DNA of 47,824 nt from Gammaproteobacteria bacterium (GTDB lineage: Bacteria; Pseudomonadota; Gammaproteobacteria; Enterobacterales; Psychrobiaceae). The stretch lies in assembly GCA_013214965.1 (NCBI GenBank), contig JABSRU010000034.1, positions 1-47,824 of the forward strand. The letters are read 5' to 3'. Positions 8,583-18,761 of this stretch are shown here, piece after piece (position 1 is the stretch's first letter; the number at the start of each line of letters is the position of its first letter). The notes below the pieces were generated by a model. It worked only from the letters and a program-made list of their open reading frames with translations, was not told where the DNA came from and did not search any database. The position numbers were made by a program, and so were the translations under genes.

Positions 8583-9662
8583 CTAGTCGCTAACAATGAC
8601 TTGCTTTAATGTCTCTTGCGTCACATTGGCTACCAATTCTGCAGCACCAATACTTGTTGGTAAAACAAAACGAAGTTGACCAGCAATCACTTTTTTATCG
8701 ATCGCCATATGCCGTAAAAACTCAGGAAGTTGCATATCATTGGGGTGTTTTGTTGGTAAATCATATAACGTAATCAGCTGCGTTATTAAGTCCTGCTCGT
8801 CAGAGGCTATTAACCCCATTTTCAGCGACGTTTTTGCAGCCATGATCATGCCAACCGCAACGGCCTCACCGTGTAACCACGCACCGTAACCTTGCTCTGA
8901 CTCTATCGCATGACCAAAGGTGTGTCCCAAATTAAGCAGGGCACGTACTCCATGTTCCTTCTCATCACAAGACACAACTTCAGCTTTGATTTCGCAACAT
9001 CGAGCAATAAGATAGGTAAGCGATTGGCTCGACAATTCGGTGACTTGCGATTTATTTTCACCTAACCAGTCAAAAAAATCACGATCCCAGATAATTCCAT
9101 ATTTGATAACTTCAGCCATACCAGCTGCAAACTGATTCTTAGCAAGGGTATTAAGACAGTTAATGTCGATATACACCGCTTTAGGCTGATGGAATGCGCC
9201 GATCATGTTCTTGCCCAGAGGATGGTTTACTGCAGTTTTACCACCAACACTAGAATCGACTTGGGCTAACAACGTCGTCGGCAATTGAATAAAATCAACT
9301 CCCCGTTGATAACAAGACGCAGCAAAACCGGCCATATCGCCTATAACACCACCACCTAAGGCGACGATACAAGTGTCACGACCATGTTGATGTTGCAGTA
9401 AACCATCAAATATTACATTAAGCGTTTCCAATGTTTTGTACTGCTCACCATCAGGAAGGATAGTGACATCAACCTGCTTACCAGATGACTCAATTGATTT
9501 TTTGACTTGCTCTAAATACAATGGGGCAACCACGGTGTTAGTGACAATCATTACTTTGTTAGCATTGATATGACGAGTTAGTAACTCACTATCCACAAAC
9601 AAATTTTGACCGATATAAATCGGATAACTGCGATCACCTAATTGTACCTTGAGCTGTTTCAT
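8583..9662 (-). CDS. aroB: 3-Dehydroquinate synthase
   Basis: A 359-residue enzyme that cyclises DAHP to 3-dehydroquinate in the shikimate pathway, using NAD and a divalent metal. [11 protein letters not shown] is the NAD-binding loop. [26 protein letters not shown] and [12 protein letters not shown] carry active-site Lys and the metal-binding His. The start [18 protein letters not shown] at 9662 matches the family, and the eight extra upstream codons are rejected. It begins 4 bp after the aroK stop. Confidence 0.97.
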   Translation of the reverse strand: MKQLKVQLGDRSYPIYIGQNLFVDSELLTRHINANKVMIVTNTVVAPLYLEQVKKSIESSGKQVDVTILPDGEQYKTLETLNVIFDGLLQHQHGRDTCIVALGGGVIGDMAGFAASCYQRGVDFIQLPTTLLAQVDSSVGGKTAVNHPLGKNMIGAFHQPKAVYIDINCLNTLAKNQFAAGMAEVIKYGIIWDRDFFDWLGENKSQVTELSSQSLTYLIARCCEIKAEVVSCDEKEHGVRALLNLGHTFGHAIESEQGYGAWLHGEAVAVGMIMAAKTSLKMGLIASDEQDLITQLITLYDLPTKHPNDMQLPEFLRHMAIDKKVIAGQLRFVLPTSIGAAELVANVTQETLKQVIVSD

Positions 9663-9666
9663 GCGA

Positions 9667-10182
9667 TTAGAAACCCAATTTATCAATAATTTCTTTTGCC
9701 ACTAGTTTAGCGCTTTGCTCGTCTGTGCGAACAGTTAGATCAGCAATTTCTTCATAAAGAGGATTTCTGATTGCTGCTAATGCTTCCAACACTTCACGAG
9801 GCTTGTCCGTTTGTAATAAAGGACGACGTTTATCCCGTTGTGTCCGTGCTAACTGCTTATCAATCGTTGTTTCCAAATAAACCACAAAACCACGTGCCGA
9901 CAAACGGTTACGCACTTCTTTAGTTAAAATAGACCCACCGCCAGTTGCTAACACGATACCTTGCATTTGGGTTAAATCATCGATAACGCCAGCTTCACGT
10001 ACTCGGAAGCCATCCTCACCTTCAACGTCAAAAACCCAAGAGATTTCAGCGCCAGTTCGCTCTTCAATTTCATTATCGGAATCAAAAAACTCCAAGTGGA
10101 GTTGTTGCGCAATGTGTCTGCCGATAGTGCTTTTACCTGCACCCATAGGACCAACAATATATATATTTCGTTTCTCAGCCAT
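9667..10182 (-). CDS. aroK: Shikimate kinase I
   Basis: A 171-residue kinase phosphorylating shikimate at O3. The P-loop [12 protein letters not shown] is near residues 11-22. FFDSDNEIE holds the shikimate/Mg-binding Asp, and GEDGFRVRE and LATGGGS are shikimate-binding. RDKRRPLLQ belongs to the lid. The start [12 protein letters not shown] at 10182 is the family start, so the two upstream codons are rejected. It heads the aroK-aroB-damX-dam group. Unusually clean separation (229 bp beyond the pilQ hairpin) suggests it has its own promoter. Confidence 0.97.
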   Translation of the reverse strand: MAEKRNIYIVGPMGAGKSTIGRHIAQQLHLEFFDSDNEIEERTGAEISWVFDVEGEDGFRVREAGVIDDLTQMQGIVLATGGGSILTKEVRNRLSARGFVVYLETTIDKQLARTQRDKRRPLLQTDKPREVLEALAAIRNPLYEEIADLTVRTDEQSAKLVAKEIIDKLGF

Positions 10183-10381
10183 TATCACTACATTCTATAA
10201 AATCAACTTCGCAGAATTCAGAACTCTGCCCCAGCCTTAACCATTAATATTTACTCTTCATAATGAATAAATATCTTTAAAATGCTTTCTAATATTAATT
10301 AAGGCGAATTTAGCCGCGTATTATCTCAGCAACTTGATAGCAAACGCAAGGGGTGAAAGGTAAGTTTTCTCGAGATGTTAA

Positions 10382-10408
10382 GCCGACCGAGAAAAAATCA
10401 AGGTCGGC
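10382..10408 (-). terminator. Possible weak terminator or stabilising hairpin after pilQ
   Basis: GCCGACC (10382-10388) pairs perfectly with GGTCGGC (10402-10408) around a 13-nt loop, starting 9 bp after the pilQ stop. No U tract follows on the pilQ strand, so efficient intrinsic termination is doubtful. Confidence 0.4.
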
Positions 10409-10417
10409 ACGATGTTA

Positions 10418-12502
10418 TTAATTCCTTTTATTGCGCTCAACCACGATACGAGGCGTCACAAAAATCAATAATTCTCGACGTTCAGTCACATCTTTCTGTG
10501 TTCGAAATAACCAACCTAGAAGAGGAACATCACCAAGTACTGGTACTTTCGACACAACTTTTGAGAGTTCTTGTTGATAAATACCACCAAGTACAATCGT
10601 TTCGCCATTATCAACTAACACTTGAGTGCCAATCTCTTGTTTGTTGATAGCGACGGCCTCACCGGTTGCGGTCTTCACTGTATCACCACGTGTATCTTGC
10701 GTAATGACCAAATCTAGAATAATGCGATCGTCTGGCGTGATATGAGGGGTCACTCTCAGCGCCAATACAGCTTGCTTAAACGTTACCGTTGTCGCACCAC
10801 TAGAAGCAGCAGATACATAAGGTATTTCAGTACCCTGCTCGATATAGGCTGCCTTTTGGTTAGAGGTAGTAATACTAGGTCGTGCAATAACCTCACCTTT
10901 ATTTTCACGCTCTAACGCGCTTAATTCAAGGTCAAGTAATGTACCATCGGCCAGTTTTGCCACTTGAAATGCAATCGTTCCTGCTGGTGAACTAACAGGT
11001 AAATTCACATTTAAGCGATCATCCAATGCAGGAATAGAACCTTGTCTTGCCGTATTTGCTCCGGTTAAGTTACCAGAAAGTGCTCCATTGGTCACCGTAT
11101 CAGTTACGCCCCAACGAATACCAAACTCTTCATTCACATTGTCAGTAACCGTCACTATTCGTGCTTCAATCACCACTTGTCTTACTGGCACATCTAACAC
11201 TTCAACTAAACGTCGAACATCGTCTAATTTTTTAGCGGTATCCTGAATTAATAGGATATTGGTTCGTTCGTCGACCGCAACGCTACCTCGTTGTGATAAC
11301 AATCGTGATTTACCACTATCGAGCAATCCGGCAATGACCCGAGCCTTAGCATAATTAATTTGTAAAAATTCTGAATATAAAGGCGCCAACTCTTCAACAT
11401 TTTTATTGGCTTGAAGGTCTGCAGCTTCACGCTCGATCAACTCTTTTGCTGGAGCAACCAACAGAATGTTGCCATCAATTCGTTTATCCAGTCCCTTTAG
11501 TTTCAATACAATATCTAGTATTTGATCCCAAGGCGTATCTTCAATCCGTAACGTGATATCGCCCGAAACGTTATCACCAGTCACTAAGTTAAAGTCGTTA
11601 TAGTCAGCAATAATTTGTAAGGCTGTTCTAATTTCAACTTTCTGAAAGTTAAGCGACATTCTCTTACCAGAGTAGACAACTTTCTTTTTATGAGCGACCC
11701 GCTTAGTCCCTTTTTTAGGTGACTTCACCGTTAGGATAAATTCATTGCCCTCCTGACGATGTTCAAATTGAAATGCTTTACTCATTTCAACAACAATACG
11801 TACACCATTTTTTTCTCTGAAGGTTTCAAATCGACTCACTGGGGTTGAAAAATCCATCACATCCATGGTGTATAAATCACCCTCTGCAATATCAGATCCC
11901 AATAACTTAATAATTAACTTTCGTCCATTTTGAGTAACATCAGCAACTAATGAACTATTATCAAATTCTATTTTTAATTCACCATCTTTGCGACTGTTTA
12001 ATCTAAAATCAATCGACTTAACTTGGTTCAGCGATGTTGCTCTAATCGTCTCAATTTTCGCTTTGGCAATATCTGATTTTTTAATCTTAATATTTTGCTC
12101 AATCGGGACAATATTAGCTTTATCACCAATAATAACGACATACATATTATCATGAACAAGTTGTTGGTATTCAACAAGGTGGTTTAAATTTATTGCAATG
12201 CTCAATGCGTTAGCGGTTGATTTAAGCGATAAACTTTTAACACCAGAGCCGTTAATCGGTAAGTTATTTAGTGCTAAAGAGCTTGATGCCCCAATAAAAT
12301 CAAGCACTAACTGAGTCGGTTTAGCAACAATATGGCTTTGAGGTTTGGTAATCTTAGAATCAAAAATAAACTCTAACTTAAGTTGGTTTTCAACCATATC
12401 GCTATACCTAACATCGACTAGCTCCACAGCTTGCGCCAGCATCGGTATCGAAAGTACAGTCAACATTAGACTCGTCATTAATTTTTTAGTAAATGCCACC
12501 AT
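10418..12502 (-). CDS. pilQ: Type IV pilus secretin PilQ
   Basis: A 694-residue outer-membrane secretin through which the type IV pilus passes. A signal peptide ends near AQA-VEL. Two AMIN-like beta domains (about residues 25-280) bind peptidoglycan. A secretin/TonB short N-terminal domain (about 290-350), an N1 domain and the C-terminal secretin channel (VIEARIVTV, then VPVLGDVPLLGWLFR) follow. A start at 12571 would overlap pilP, but ATG 12502 has a strong SD (AAGGAGACA) and gives a proper signal peptide, so it is preferred. It is the last gene of pilMNOPQ. Confidence 0.95.
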   Translation of the reverse strand: MVAFTKKLMTSLMLTVLSIPMLAQAVELVDVRYSDMVENQLKLEFIFDSKITKPQSHIVAKPTQLVLDFIGASSSLALNNLPINGSGVKSLSLKSTANALSIAINLNHLVEYQQLVHDNMYVVIIGDKANIVPIEQNIKIKKSDIAKAKIETIRATSLNQVKSIDFRLNSRKDGELKIEFDNSSLVADVTQNGRKLIIKLLGSDIAEGDLYTMDVMDFSTPVSRFETFREKNGVRIVVEMSKAFQFEHRQEGNEFILTVKSPKKGTKRVAHKKKVVYSGKRMSLNFQKVEIRTALQIIADYNDFNLVTGDNVSGDITLRIEDTPWDQILDIVLKLKGLDKRIDGNILLVAPAKELIEREAADLQANKNVEELAPLYSEFLQINYAKARVIAGLLDSGKSRLLSQRGSVAVDERTNILLIQDTAKKLDDVRRLVEVLDVPVRQVVIEARIVTVTDNVNEEFGIRWGVTDTVTNGALSGNLTGANTARQGSIPALDDRLNVNLPVSSPAGTIAFQVAKLADGTLLDLELSALERENKGEVIARPSITTSNQKAAYIEQGTEIPYVSAASSGATTVTFKQAVLALRVTPHITPDDRIILDLVITQDTRGDTVKTATGEAVAINKQEIGTQVLVDNGETIVLGGIYQQELSKVVSKVPVLGDVPLLGWLFRTQKDVTERRELLIFVTPRIVVERNKRN

Positions 12503-12567
12503 TGTCTCCTTGGCAAAATTTAGTTGGGCTATGCACCGGTAATTTATCAATTTATTTACTATGTCAT

Positions 12568-13104
12568 TCATATCTTTTCTTTCAACTCATCACCAGAGAT
12601 TAAAGCAAGGCTATTACTTCTTTCCATCCAACAACCTGAACCATCCGGAACAACTTCCATTAACTCAATTTGCTGCTCACTAACACGAGTAACTTGACCA
12701 TGAAACAGACCAATATAGTTGCCTTTTTTCACTTTGTAGACTTCGCCATTAGCGGTCTTAACTAAGGCCCATAAATCTTTTGATAAACCTAAGGATCCCA
12801 TCATGGTTAAATTTTCAAGTCCATAGGCTTCAAGTACCGACTTATTGCGCTTAACATCCGGTTGTAAACAATCGCGAGATTGCGTGATGACATCAATCGT
12901 TAGTTCTTGTTGTGGCTGATCAAAAGGACTGCGCAGAAATGCGGCGCTATATTCAAAATGAATAAATGTTGATGGCTCAGGTATGCTTTCTATATCATTG
13001 CCTTTCGTCACTTTAATCGACGTAACGAATTGCTCAACATCACTAATATCGTTAGAGCAACCTTGAACAATAAATAGTAGGGTTAGGATAACAATATATT
13101 TCAC
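12568..13104 (-). CDS. pilP: Type IV pilus assembly lipoprotein PilP
   Basis: A 178-residue lipoprotein with signal LLFIVQGC (Cys16 lipidated). The central region FEYSAAFLRSPFDQP matches PilP and the C-terminal beta domain includes GNYIGLFHGQV. PilP bridges the inner-membrane PilN/PilO pair to PilQ. The start overlaps the pilO stop by 4 bp. Confidence 0.94.
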   Translation of the reverse strand: MKYIVILTLLFIVQGCSNDISDVEQFVTSIKVTKGNDIESIPEPSTFIHFEYSAAFLRSPFDQPQQELTIDVITQSRDCLQPDVKRNKSVLEAYGLENLTMMGSLGLSKDLWALVKTANGEVYKVKKGNYIGLFHGQVTRVSEQQIELMEVVPDGSGCWMERSNSLALISGDELKEKI

Positions 13105-13700
13105 TTTTCAGCCTCCATTTCTTTGTAACGATAGGTTTTAGCCACTATCTTTAGCTTCAACTCCTTTGATTTTTCTATCGCTGTGATATCAAAGTCATGC
13201 AAGCTCACTATTCTTGGCAGATTGGCGATTTCACTCACAAATCGGCCAAACTCATGATAGCGCCCCTCAACATCGATATCGAGCGGTAACTCAGTATAAA
13301 ACTCCTTCTCCTGCTCGTCCCCCCACGTAATAGACACGATTTTCAATCCAGAGTGGGTGGCGACAAAGGTAATATCATCTAGCAAACCAGGTGTTTCATG
13401 CCCTGCAGGTAATTTCTTAAGCATGGTCGCTAATTGTATTTCTAATATTTCCATTTGGGCGCGATAATCACCTAAGTTAGCCGCTAAACTATGTTTCAAA
13501 CGATAAGTCTTTCTTAATGTTTGTTCTTTCGCTGTTTCTCTCTCTAAGGTGCTTAACTCATCATTGACAAACAGGTAATAGCCTAGTCCTAATGTAAAAA
13601 TAGCCACCATCACAATAAAGAACATCTTGACTGAATTAGGCCATGAACTCGGATTCTCACTATCTAACTCTTGCAATTCGGTTAATAGTTTAATTTCCAT
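13101..13700 (-). CDS. pilO: Type IV pilus inner-membrane protein PilO
   Basis: A 199-residue protein with one N-terminal transmembrane helix (about residues 24-45), then a coiled-coil stretch and a ferredoxin-like periplasmic domain (LPAGHETPGLLDDI, then LPLDIDVEGRYHEFGRFVSEIANLPRI, listed in two parts). PilO pairs with PilN in the alignment complex. The gene overlaps pilN by 11 bp and pilP by 4 bp, so the block is one operon. Confidence 0.94.
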   Translation of the reverse strand: MEIKLLTELQELDSENPSSWPNSVKMFFIVMVAIFTLGLGYYLFVNDELSTLERETAKEQTLRKTYRLKHSLAANLGDYRAQMEILEIQLATMLKKLPAGHETPGLLDDITFVATHSGLKIVSITWGDEQEKEFYTELPLDIDVEGRYHEFGRFVSEIANLPRIVSLHDFDITAIEKSKELKLKIVAKTYRYKEMEAEK

Positions 13701-14277
13701 CGTTATTCTCCTTTTCAGTCCGTAAATTGATATCTACTCGCATTGAGAATTTACTCAATCCCCTTAATTTTTCTATTGCGTTATTAGTATCATTATCAAT
13801 TTTAATTTTTTGCAACAATGGGGTGCTAAACCACTGCGAAGTTTCAACATTACGAATAGTATTGGCTAAATGATTATTCGACTCACTCAAACCACTAACC
13901 CATAAGGTATTACCGACGCGTTCTATCTTATCGAGATAAACACCAGGAGACACTATTTTTGCCATGTTATCCATGAGATAAGTCGGAAGATTTCTTGCAT
14001 TTTGTAATTTTTCAATCAGATCCATTCGTTTTTTCAAGTTATCTTTCGTTTCACGAATATCTTTTATTTCTGAGATTCGTTGCTCAAGGATTGCTGTTTC
14101 TTGAACCAGAAAATTATTTTTGGCTTGTTGCTGTTCTATTTGACTACCAATGATAGATATCACGACATATACCAGTAAACAAGAAAATAAAGCAGCACCA
14201 CCCATAAAACCATAAAACTCATTAAGGCGTTGCTGCTTAGCTTCTTCACGCCAAGGTAATAAATTAATTGAAGGCAT
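13690..14277 (-). CDS. pilN: Type IV pilus inner-membrane protein PilN
   Basis: A 195-residue protein beginning INLLPWREE, the conserved PilN motif that docks into PilM. One transmembrane helix follows (about residues 25-46), then a coiled coil and a small periplasmic fold with GVYLDKIERVGNTLWVSG. Its start shares one base with the pilM stop. Confidence 0.95.
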   Translation of the reverse strand: MPSINLLPWREEAKQQRLNEFYGFMGGAALFSCLLVYVVISIIGSQIEQQQAKNNFLVQETAILEQRISEIKDIRETKDNLKKRMDLIEKLQNARNLPTYLMDNMAKIVSPGVYLDKIERVGNTLWVSGLSESNNHLANTIRNVETSQWFSTPLLQKIKIDNDTNNAIEKLRGLSKFSMRVDINLRTEKENNDGN

Positions 14278-15344
14278 TAGCTAAAACTCCTTAACGCTAG
14301 CCCGCAGGCAACCATAAATTTAGGAGATTCTTTAAGCAGCTGTTCCGATTTAACATTATCTGCAAAAGAACAATTTTCGAATGGTTTCGCTACCATCGCC
14401 GGAATTCTTAATTCTTCAGATAACAAGGTACTAATCCCTTCCAAGAAAGAGCAACCACCCGATACAACAATATTCTCAATATCATTATTACCCTTAGAGG
14501 TTGCGTATATTTGTAAAGTTCGGCGGATTTGTTGAATCATCGACGTTTGAAATGGCGCAAGTACTTCAAATACGTAATTACGTGGTAATTCATTATTGAT
14601 TTTAGCCACTTCCGCTTCATCATAATTCATGCCATAAAACCCAACAATCGACTGAGTATATTGTTCACCACCAAATGCCTGTTCCCGAATAAAAACAGTT
14701 TCACCATTCTCAATGACAGCTACCGTTAGCATTGATGCTCCAATGTCGACCAATGCAATTGGTGAGTCGCTTGCCCCAATCGGTAGCTGACCTTTAACCA
14801 ACTCATAAGCACGACCAAGAGCATAACCTTCAATATCCATTATCTTGGCATTGAAGTTGCCAATCTCTAGCGCACTAACCCGAGTTTCAACGAGTTCAGT
14901 CCGTGCAGCCGTTAATAAAACATCAACCTTGCCAGGATCTGATTCATTGATTTTAAGCTTTTCAAAATCGATATTAACTTCATTAAGCGGGTACGGAATT
15001 AGATTATCAGCTTCCACTTCAATTTGAGCTTCTAGTTCATCATCTGTCTGAACCGCGCTTAAATAAATGGTTTTAGTAATCACTCCGGAACCTGACACGG
15101 CGACAGCAGCATCATGAAATTTATGAGGAAACCTTTTTCTTAACATTTTAAGAACGGCGCCAGTTGCTTCGACGTCATTAATAGTATGGTCAACAATCAG
15201 GCCTTTACTGATAGGTAACATCGCAAACGCTTCCACTTGATAACCAGTATTAGATTTTGCAAGTAGAACGGCCTTGACCGAATGAGAGCCAATATCGACA
15301 CCAATTAAATTCGAGCTGCGAGATTTAAAAAAACTAGATAACAT
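14277..15344 (-). CDS. pilM: Type IV pilus actin-like ATPase PilM
   Basis: A 355-residue FtsA/actin-fold cytoplasmic protein. IGVDIGSHSVKAVLL is the phosphate-1 loop, ALVDIGASMLTVAVIENG the phosphate-2 region and VVSGGCSFLEGI the adenosine loop. PilM binds the PilN N-terminus and links the pilus alignment complex to the motor. It is the first gene of pilMNOPQ and diverges from mrcA across 266 bp that hold the presumed promoters. I see no distinct operator there. Confidence 0.95.
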   Translation of the reverse strand: MLSSFFKSRSSNLIGVDIGSHSVKAVLLAKSNTGYQVEAFAMLPISKGLIVDHTINDVEATGAVLKMLRKRFPHKFHDAAVAVSGSGVITKTIYLSAVQTDDELEAQIEVEADNLIPYPLNEVNIDFEKLKINESDPGKVDVLLTAARTELVETRVSALEIGNFNAKIMDIEGYALGRAYELVKGQLPIGASDSPIALVDIGASMLTVAVIENGETVFIREQAFGGEQYTQSIVGFYGMNYDEAEVAKINNELPRNYVFEVLAPFQTSMIQQIRRTLQIYATSKGNNDIENIVVSGGCSFLEGISTLLSEELRIPAMVAKPFENCSFADNVKSEQLLKESPKFMVACGLALRSFS

Positions 15345-15610
15345 TGCTTCCTGCCATTATTATAAGAGTCGGTAGATTATTACCTTATGTCACTTAACAG
15401 ACAGAAGGTCTTATTGAACAAATTAAACACCAGCTAATCTCTATGAAATAATACTTAAAGGTCATTAAACTAAGTAAAAGCCTAACTGATTTAATTCCAG
15501 ACAAATCATTTTAATTTAGAGTTTATACTGATTTTATTGTTTATTATAGTATCCTTACTAAAGAAATTTCATATTTCACACTAACTTACACCAATATTAT
15601 TATAGGAACA

Positions 15611-18169
15611 ATGCAATTGAATGCTTTAGTACGAGTCATTAGGTCTATTATTTTTCTGGCTATTTTAGGTGGCATGTCAATTCTTGGCTTATATTTATAT
15701 TTTTCACCAGATTTACCTGACGCGAGCACCCTAAAAGAAATAAAATTACAAACACCATTAAAGGTATTTACCTTAGATGGGAAACTAATTTCTCAATACG
15801 GAGAGAAGCGTCGTACCCCTCTCACCCTAGAACAAATTCCAAAAAAAATGCAACAAGCATTTTTAGCCATCGAAGATTCGCGCTTTTATCAACACCCAGG
15901 TATTGACCCCATTGGCATCACCCGAGCTGTTTTCAGCTTAATCACCACCGGTAAGAAAAAACAAGGAGCCAGTACCATCACCCAACAGGTTGCTAGGAAT
16001 TATTTTTTAACCCGGGAAAAAACCTTTACCCGAAAGATTAAAGAAATCTTTCTAGCTTTAAATATAGAACAAGAACTAACCAAAGATCAAATACTACTGG
16101 CCTATTTAAATAAAATCCCTTTAGGTCATCGTTCATTTGGCGTTGGCGCTGCTGCTCAAGTCTATTACGGTAAAAACCCTGACCAACTGACTTTAGCGCA
16201 AATGGCGGTAATAGCAGGACTACCTAAAGCCCCTTCAACGCTAAACCCGATCCGTTCACCAACACGCTCAAAAGCACGCCGAAATTTAGTGTTAAAACGG
16301 ATGCTAGTACTTGGCTACATTAACAACGATGAGTTTGAACAAGCATTTAATGCCCCAACCACCGCTAAACGTCATGGTGCCCAAATTGAAGTCTATGCAC
16401 CCTATTTAGGTGAAATGGTTCGACATTGGATGGTGAATAAGTACGGAAAAACCCAAGCTTACTCTAGTGGGTTTAACGTCTATACGACTGTGCCTTCACA
16501 TCTTCAAATAGCGGCACAACAAGCAGTAGCAACTAATATCTATGATTATGATTTGCGCCACGGCTATCGTGGCCCTGAGCAACAACTATGGCAAGATAAA
16601 GAATATTCTAACTCAAAAGTGTCTTTACCAACTGAGCCATTAAGTACGACTGAAATAACAGACTACCTAAGCCAAATAAAATATTATAAGCAACTACAAC
16701 CTGCCGTTGTCATTGCGACAGAAAAACAAAGTTTAACGGCTTTATTAAGCTCGGGAGAGCAAATAACAGTACCTTGGCAGCACATGAAGTGGGCAAGAAA
16801 ATTTATTGATGACGAGCATCAAGGCTCAGCGCCTACACTCGCCGCTGATATTGTCACAGCAGGCGATTTAATTCGAGTTATCGCGGTTAAAGACAGTTGG
16901 AAGTTAACTCAAATCCCTCAAGTCAGCAGTGCGTTGGTTTCTATTTCACCTCGCGATGGTGCGATTATGGCGATTGTTGGCGGTAATAATTTTGCTGAAA
17001 GCCAATTTAATCGTGTGACACAAGCGAAACGCCAAATTGGTTCAAATATAAAACCTTTTATCTATTCCTATGCGTTATCGAAAGGCTTTACTCTCGCTAG
17101 TATTATTAATGATGCCCCAATAACAAAATGGAATAAATCACAAGGTTTAGCCTGGCGTCCGAAAAATTCACCGCCCATATATAATGGCCCGACTCGATTA
17201 CGACTAGGGCTGGCACAATCTAAGAATGTGATGTCCGTTAAACTCATCCGTGAATTGGGCATTAAAGGGTCAATAAACCATTTAACTAAATTTGGATTTA
17301 ATAAAAAAGATTTACCCTATGGTGAATCGTTAGCCCTTGGCTCTGCTTCTATATCACCATTAGATGCAGTAACTGGCTATGCGACATTTGCCAATGGCGG
17401 CTTTAAAGTTGAACCTTACTTTATTGATCGCATTGAAAATCAAGATCAACAAAACATTTATCAAGCTCAACCATTAATCGCCTGCTTAGCCTGTGAAAAG
17501 TCCAACTCAACCTCAGAGCATAATAACATTGAGGTTCCTTTGTTTGAAGATTTTTGCTGGCTACCAGCAGATCGCTTAGCACCTAGAATTATTAGTGAAC
17601 AAAATGCATTTTTAGTTTCTGAAATGATGCGCAGCGTCATCAGTGGTGGCGGTAATTGGTCGAAAGGTACTGGCTGGTCTGGTACTGGGTGGCGTGCAGG
17701 CGTATTAAAGCGACGTGATATTGGTGGTAAGACAGGGACCACTAATAACTTAAAAGATACTTGGTTTTCAGGGATCAGTACTAATTTAGTGGCGACAACG
17801 TGGGTTGGCTTTGATAACCCAGGCCGTACCCTCGGCAAGACTAGGAAAAATGTTAATCTTGGAAAAAACCAAGTGAAAGGTAAAGAAGCTGGCGCTAAGA
17901 CGGCTCAACCACAATGGATAAAATTTATGGCGGTTGCGCTTAAGGATTATCCTGAGCAGAGTATTTATATCCCGGAAGGCATTACCACCGCTCGTATTGA
18001 CCGGGCAACAGGCTTATTAACCACAAAAACCGATTACAGTTCGCGTTTTGAGTACTTCATCACCGGCTCTGCGCCAACAGAATACATCGAACCAACACAA
18101 CCGACAATTTTTAATGATTATCTAGACTCCGACCGGCCAAATAGTGACTTTGAAGATGATATTTTTTAA
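15611..18169 (+). CDS. mrcA: Penicillin-binding protein 1A (bifunctional class A)
   Basis: An 852-residue peptidoglycan synthase with an N-terminal transmembrane anchor (about residues 10-30). A glycosyltransferase domain carries EDSRFYQHPGIDP and GASTITQQVARN. An OB-like insertion precedes the transpeptidase domain. Its active-site SNIK has Ser478, the second motif is SKN, and KTG is at about residues 707-709. AGGA precedes the ATG. Its divergence from pilM is the standard gammaproteobacterial arrangement. Confidence 0.96.
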   Translation: MQLNALVRVIRSIIFLAILGGMSILGLYLYFSPDLPDASTLKEIKLQTPLKVFTLDGKLISQYGEKRRTPLTLEQIPKKMQQAFLAIEDSRFYQHPGIDPIGITRAVFSLITTGKKKQGASTITQQVARNYFLTREKTFTRKIKEIFLALNIEQELTKDQILLAYLNKIPLGHRSFGVGAAAQVYYGKNPDQLTLAQMAVIAGLPKAPSTLNPIRSPTRSKARRNLVLKRMLVLGYINNDEFEQAFNAPTTAKRHGAQIEVYAPYLGEMVRHWMVNKYGKTQAYSSGFNVYTTVPSHLQIAAQQAVATNIYDYDLRHGYRGPEQQLWQDKEYSNSKVSLPTEPLSTTEITDYLSQIKYYKQLQPAVVIATEKQSLTALLSSGEQITVPWQHMKWARKFIDDEHQGSAPTLAADIVTAGDLIRVIAVKDSWKLTQIPQVSSALVSISPRDGAIMAIVGGNNFAESQFNRVTQAKRQIGSNIKPFIYSYALSKGFTLASIINDAPITKWNKSQGLAWRPKNSPPIYNGPTRLRLGLAQSKNVMSVKLIRELGIKGSINHLTKFGFNKKDLPYGESLALGSASISPLDAVTGYATFANGGFKVEPYFIDRIENQDQQNIYQAQPLIACLACEKSNSTSEHNNIEVPLFEDFCWLPADRLAPRIISEQNAFLVSEMMRSVISGGGNWSKGTGWSGTGWRAGVLKRRDIGGKTGTTNNLKDTWFSGISTNLVATTWVGFDNPGRTLGKTRKNVNLGKNQVKGKEAGAKTAQPQWIKFMAVALKDYPEQSIYIPEGITTARIDRATGLLTTKTDYSSRFEYFITGSAPTEYIEPTQPTIFNDYLDSDRPNSDFEDDIF

Positions 18170-18243
18170 ATATTGATTGCCAAGCCTCGCGTCAAAAACA
18201 TAGAATACTCGCCCTTTTGTGTGGTTCAAATATAAAAGGGCTA

Positions 18244-18402
18244 ATACCAATTTGATTAAGTTTGTGATCTTGTTGTGCGCTGGAAGAATTAATGAATGCA
18301 AGGTGCTTGATTGAGCAATAGCAAGCTATTGGGATTGAAAGCAACGTAGTATTCGTTGATTTTAACCAGCACAAGTGGGCAATCATTTAATCAGATTGGT
18401 AT
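18244..18402. repeat. MITE-like element with 16-bp terminal inverted repeats
   Basis: The ends are ATACCAATTTGATTAA (18244-18259) and the reverse complement of ATACCAATCTGATTAA (18387-18402), with one mismatch. The element is 159 bp, non-coding, and occupies half of the 325-bp gap between mrcA and the next gene. The right end runs into a perfect palindrome TTGGTATAATACCAA (18396-18410), suggesting that a second copy or end abuts it. An identical end sequence recurs alone at 30782-30797. No transposase is present, so mobilisation would be in trans. The rest of the gap (18170-18243, 18411-18494) shows nothing else I can name. Confidence 0.7.
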
Positions 18403-18494
18403 AATACCAACGACAAGCTGTTTCACGGATAGAGAATCGCTCACCCCAAGGATAGGGCCAGCACATATGAGCGAGACTTGTTTGGAGTTTAAGA

Positions 18495-18758
18495 ATGACA
18501 AATTTAATTTATGACATCATTGGCATGTCAGGTACGATATTGGTGGTTGGTGCATTTTTTCTATTACAATTAGAAAAGCTGTCACCAACATCATTAGGTT
18601 ATAACATAATGAATTTAAGTGGCGCGATATTATTGTTAATAAGCTTGTGCTTTAACTTTAATTTGGCCAGTGTTGTTATCGAATTTTTTTGGATTGGTGC
18701 ATCATTAATTGGTCTTTATAAGTACGCAAAGGCCACTAAGGCTGCCAAGACAGCATAA
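18495..18758 (+). CDS. Small integral membrane protein, CBU_0592 family
   Basis: An 87-residue protein with three predicted transmembrane helices (about residues 5-25, 35-52 and 55-75) and a basic C-terminus (KYAKATKAAK). The pattern DIIGMSGTILVVGAFFLLQ, then LGYNIMNLSGAILLL, matches the CBU_0592 family of uncharacterised membrane proteins. A GGAG sequence 9 nt upstream supports the start. It stands alone and converges on argHA through a hairpin. Confidence 0.75.
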   Translation: MTNLIYDIIGMSGTILVVGAFFLLQLEKLSPTSLGYNIMNLSGAILLLISLCFNFNLASVVIEFFWIGASLIGLYKYAKATKAAKTA

Positions 18759-18761
18759 CAA

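Noticed and set aside
10375-10647. A plus-strand frame at the pilQ 3' end
   Set aside because: It is antisense to the conserved secretin C-terminus with no SD.
12503-12571. Upstream start for pilQ overlapping the pilP stop
   Set aside because: It lacks an SD of quality and would bury the signal peptide; ATG 12502 has AAGGAGACA. Some coupling use cannot be ruled out.
18192-18386. A 64-codon minus-strand frame in the mrcA downstream gap
   Set aside because: It is encoded mostly by the non-coding MITE-like repeat, lacks an SD and has low-complexity Ser/Cys/Ile content.
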